Assembly (NCBI RefSeq): GCF_902859895.1
Contig: NZ_CADIKM010000038.1
Coordinates: forward strand, 1-38,508
Source of the DNA: Pararobbsia alpina
Lineage (GTDB): Bacteria > Pseudomonadota > Gammaproteobacteria > Burkholderiales > Burkholderiaceae
Length of the DNA stretch: 38,508 nt
Direction of reading: 5' to 3'
Part shown: piece by piece, positions 38,232 through 38,508 of the stretch
Position numbering within the stretch: the stretch's first letter is position 1
Layout: the number at the start of each line of letters is the position of its first letter
Made by a program: the position numbers and the translations under genes
Notes under the pieces: model-generated
What the model was told of the DNA's origin: nothing
Databases searched by the model: none
Seen by the model: the letters and a program-made list of their open reading frames with translations, nothing else

Positions 38232-38508
38232 AGGCGAACCGGGCCCGCTGGCCCATTGCCACGATGGCGCGGCTGCTGCAGGTCTCCACCAGCGGCTACT
38301 ACGCGTGGCTGGTGCGTGGACCGTCCACGCAGGCATGCAGTGATGCGCAACTGCTCGCGCGCATCCGTACCCTACATGCGAGTTCGCGCGGCACCTACGG
38401 GGCGCCACGCATTCATGCGCAACTCGCGCGTGAGGGCGTGCATGTGGGGTGCAAGCGCGTGGCGCGCCTGATGCGCATGGCCGGTCTGTGTGGCGCAAGC
38501 CGGCGGCA
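38228..38508 (+). CDS. IS3-family transposase OrfB, cut by the window edge
   Basis: Starting at ATG 38228 (overlapping the OrfA stop), the frame reads MKANRARWPIATMARLLQVS, TSGYYAW and then the HTH_21 region RGTYGAPRIHAQLAREGVHV. The DDE catalytic domain lies beyond the right edge. Upstream the frame stays open (TEGYRF before the Met), consistent with an OrfAB fusion made by -1 frameshifting near the OrfA end. It is the catalytic subunit of the transposase. Confidence 0.85.
   Translation, partial: MKANRARWPIATMARLLQVSTSGYYAWLVRGPSTQACSDAQLLARIRTLHASSRGTYGAPRIHAQLAREGVHVGCKRVARLMRMAGLCGASRR

Larger units (their letters stand above)
37870..38508 (+). mobile_element. IS3-family insertion sequence, right part beyond the window
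   Basis: A probable left terminal repeat begins TGACCCGCCTCAACGGACAC at 37870. It is followed after about 27 bp by orfA and then orfB in the -1 frame, the IS3 layout. The right inverted repeat and target duplication are not in the window, so intactness cannot be judged. Confidence 0.7.

Noticed and set aside
1-38508. CRISPR arrays or tRNA/rRNA genes anywhere in the window
   Set aside because: No regularly spaced repeats and no tRNA- or rRNA-like sequence were seen on either strand by eye; a covariance-model scan was not possible.

Overview
The window looks like accessory DNA from a high-GC betaproteobacterium, most likely Burkholderia sensu lato. This rests on codon bias, on the cluster of integrative-element genes, and on the IS3- and IS1182-type transposase sequences; no core gene is present to confirm it. 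I found no tRNA, rRNA or CRISPR array.

Layout. Positions 1-7100 hold loosely packed, partly AT-richer genes: a frameshifted secreted protein, a PIN-like nuclease, a stand-alone alpha-CTD-like protein, a two-TM protein, a lipoprotein, a frameshifted GYF_2 membrane protein and an XRE regulator with a nonsense codon. Positions 7126-12951 (minus strand) are an integrative-element module: a 42-aa membrane peptide, a zinc-ribbon/glycine-zipper protein, a DUF932 protein, a YqaJ/lambda-type exonuclease, a gp3/RDF-like Cys-rich protein and a membrane protein. It ends at a clear intrinsic terminator, beyond which lie two decayed genes. Positions 13291-17102 (plus) are an overlapping XRE regulator / AAA+ ATPase / subtilisin-like protease cassette. 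Positions 17270-19560 are a junkyard of gene fragments (serine resolvase, P-loop NTPase, GntR-FCD regulator, HD hydrolase), plus an intact 46-aa membrane peptide.

The most interesting part is 19574-29943, a six-gene plus-strand operon. It encodes two different dynamin-like GTPases, a tail-anchored coiled-coil protein, an unrecognised 456-aa protein, a Tdp1/PLD-like protein with two HxK...N motifs, and an SF2 helicase. Stops and starts overlap or nearly touch at most junctions. The set pairs membrane-remodelling GTPases with a DNA-acting helicase/PLD pair and matches no defence system I know in this combination. Facing it convergently (35199-31083) are two DUF262 proteins, the first with a DUF1524 His-Me nuclease motif, resembling GmrSD-type restriction of modified DNA. 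A WYL-domain regulator (36117-37133), of the kind often found next to defence loci, follows and is preceded by an unusual interleaved inverted-repeat structure.

The right end has a third copy of the small membrane peptide, again overlapping a small zinc-ribbon gene, and then an IS3-family element cut off by the window edge. Taken together the window is a composite mobile/defence island: conjugative-element remnants, a regulated ATPase-protease cassette, a candidate new dynamin-helicase system and a DUF262 restriction pair, separated by decayed transposon debris.
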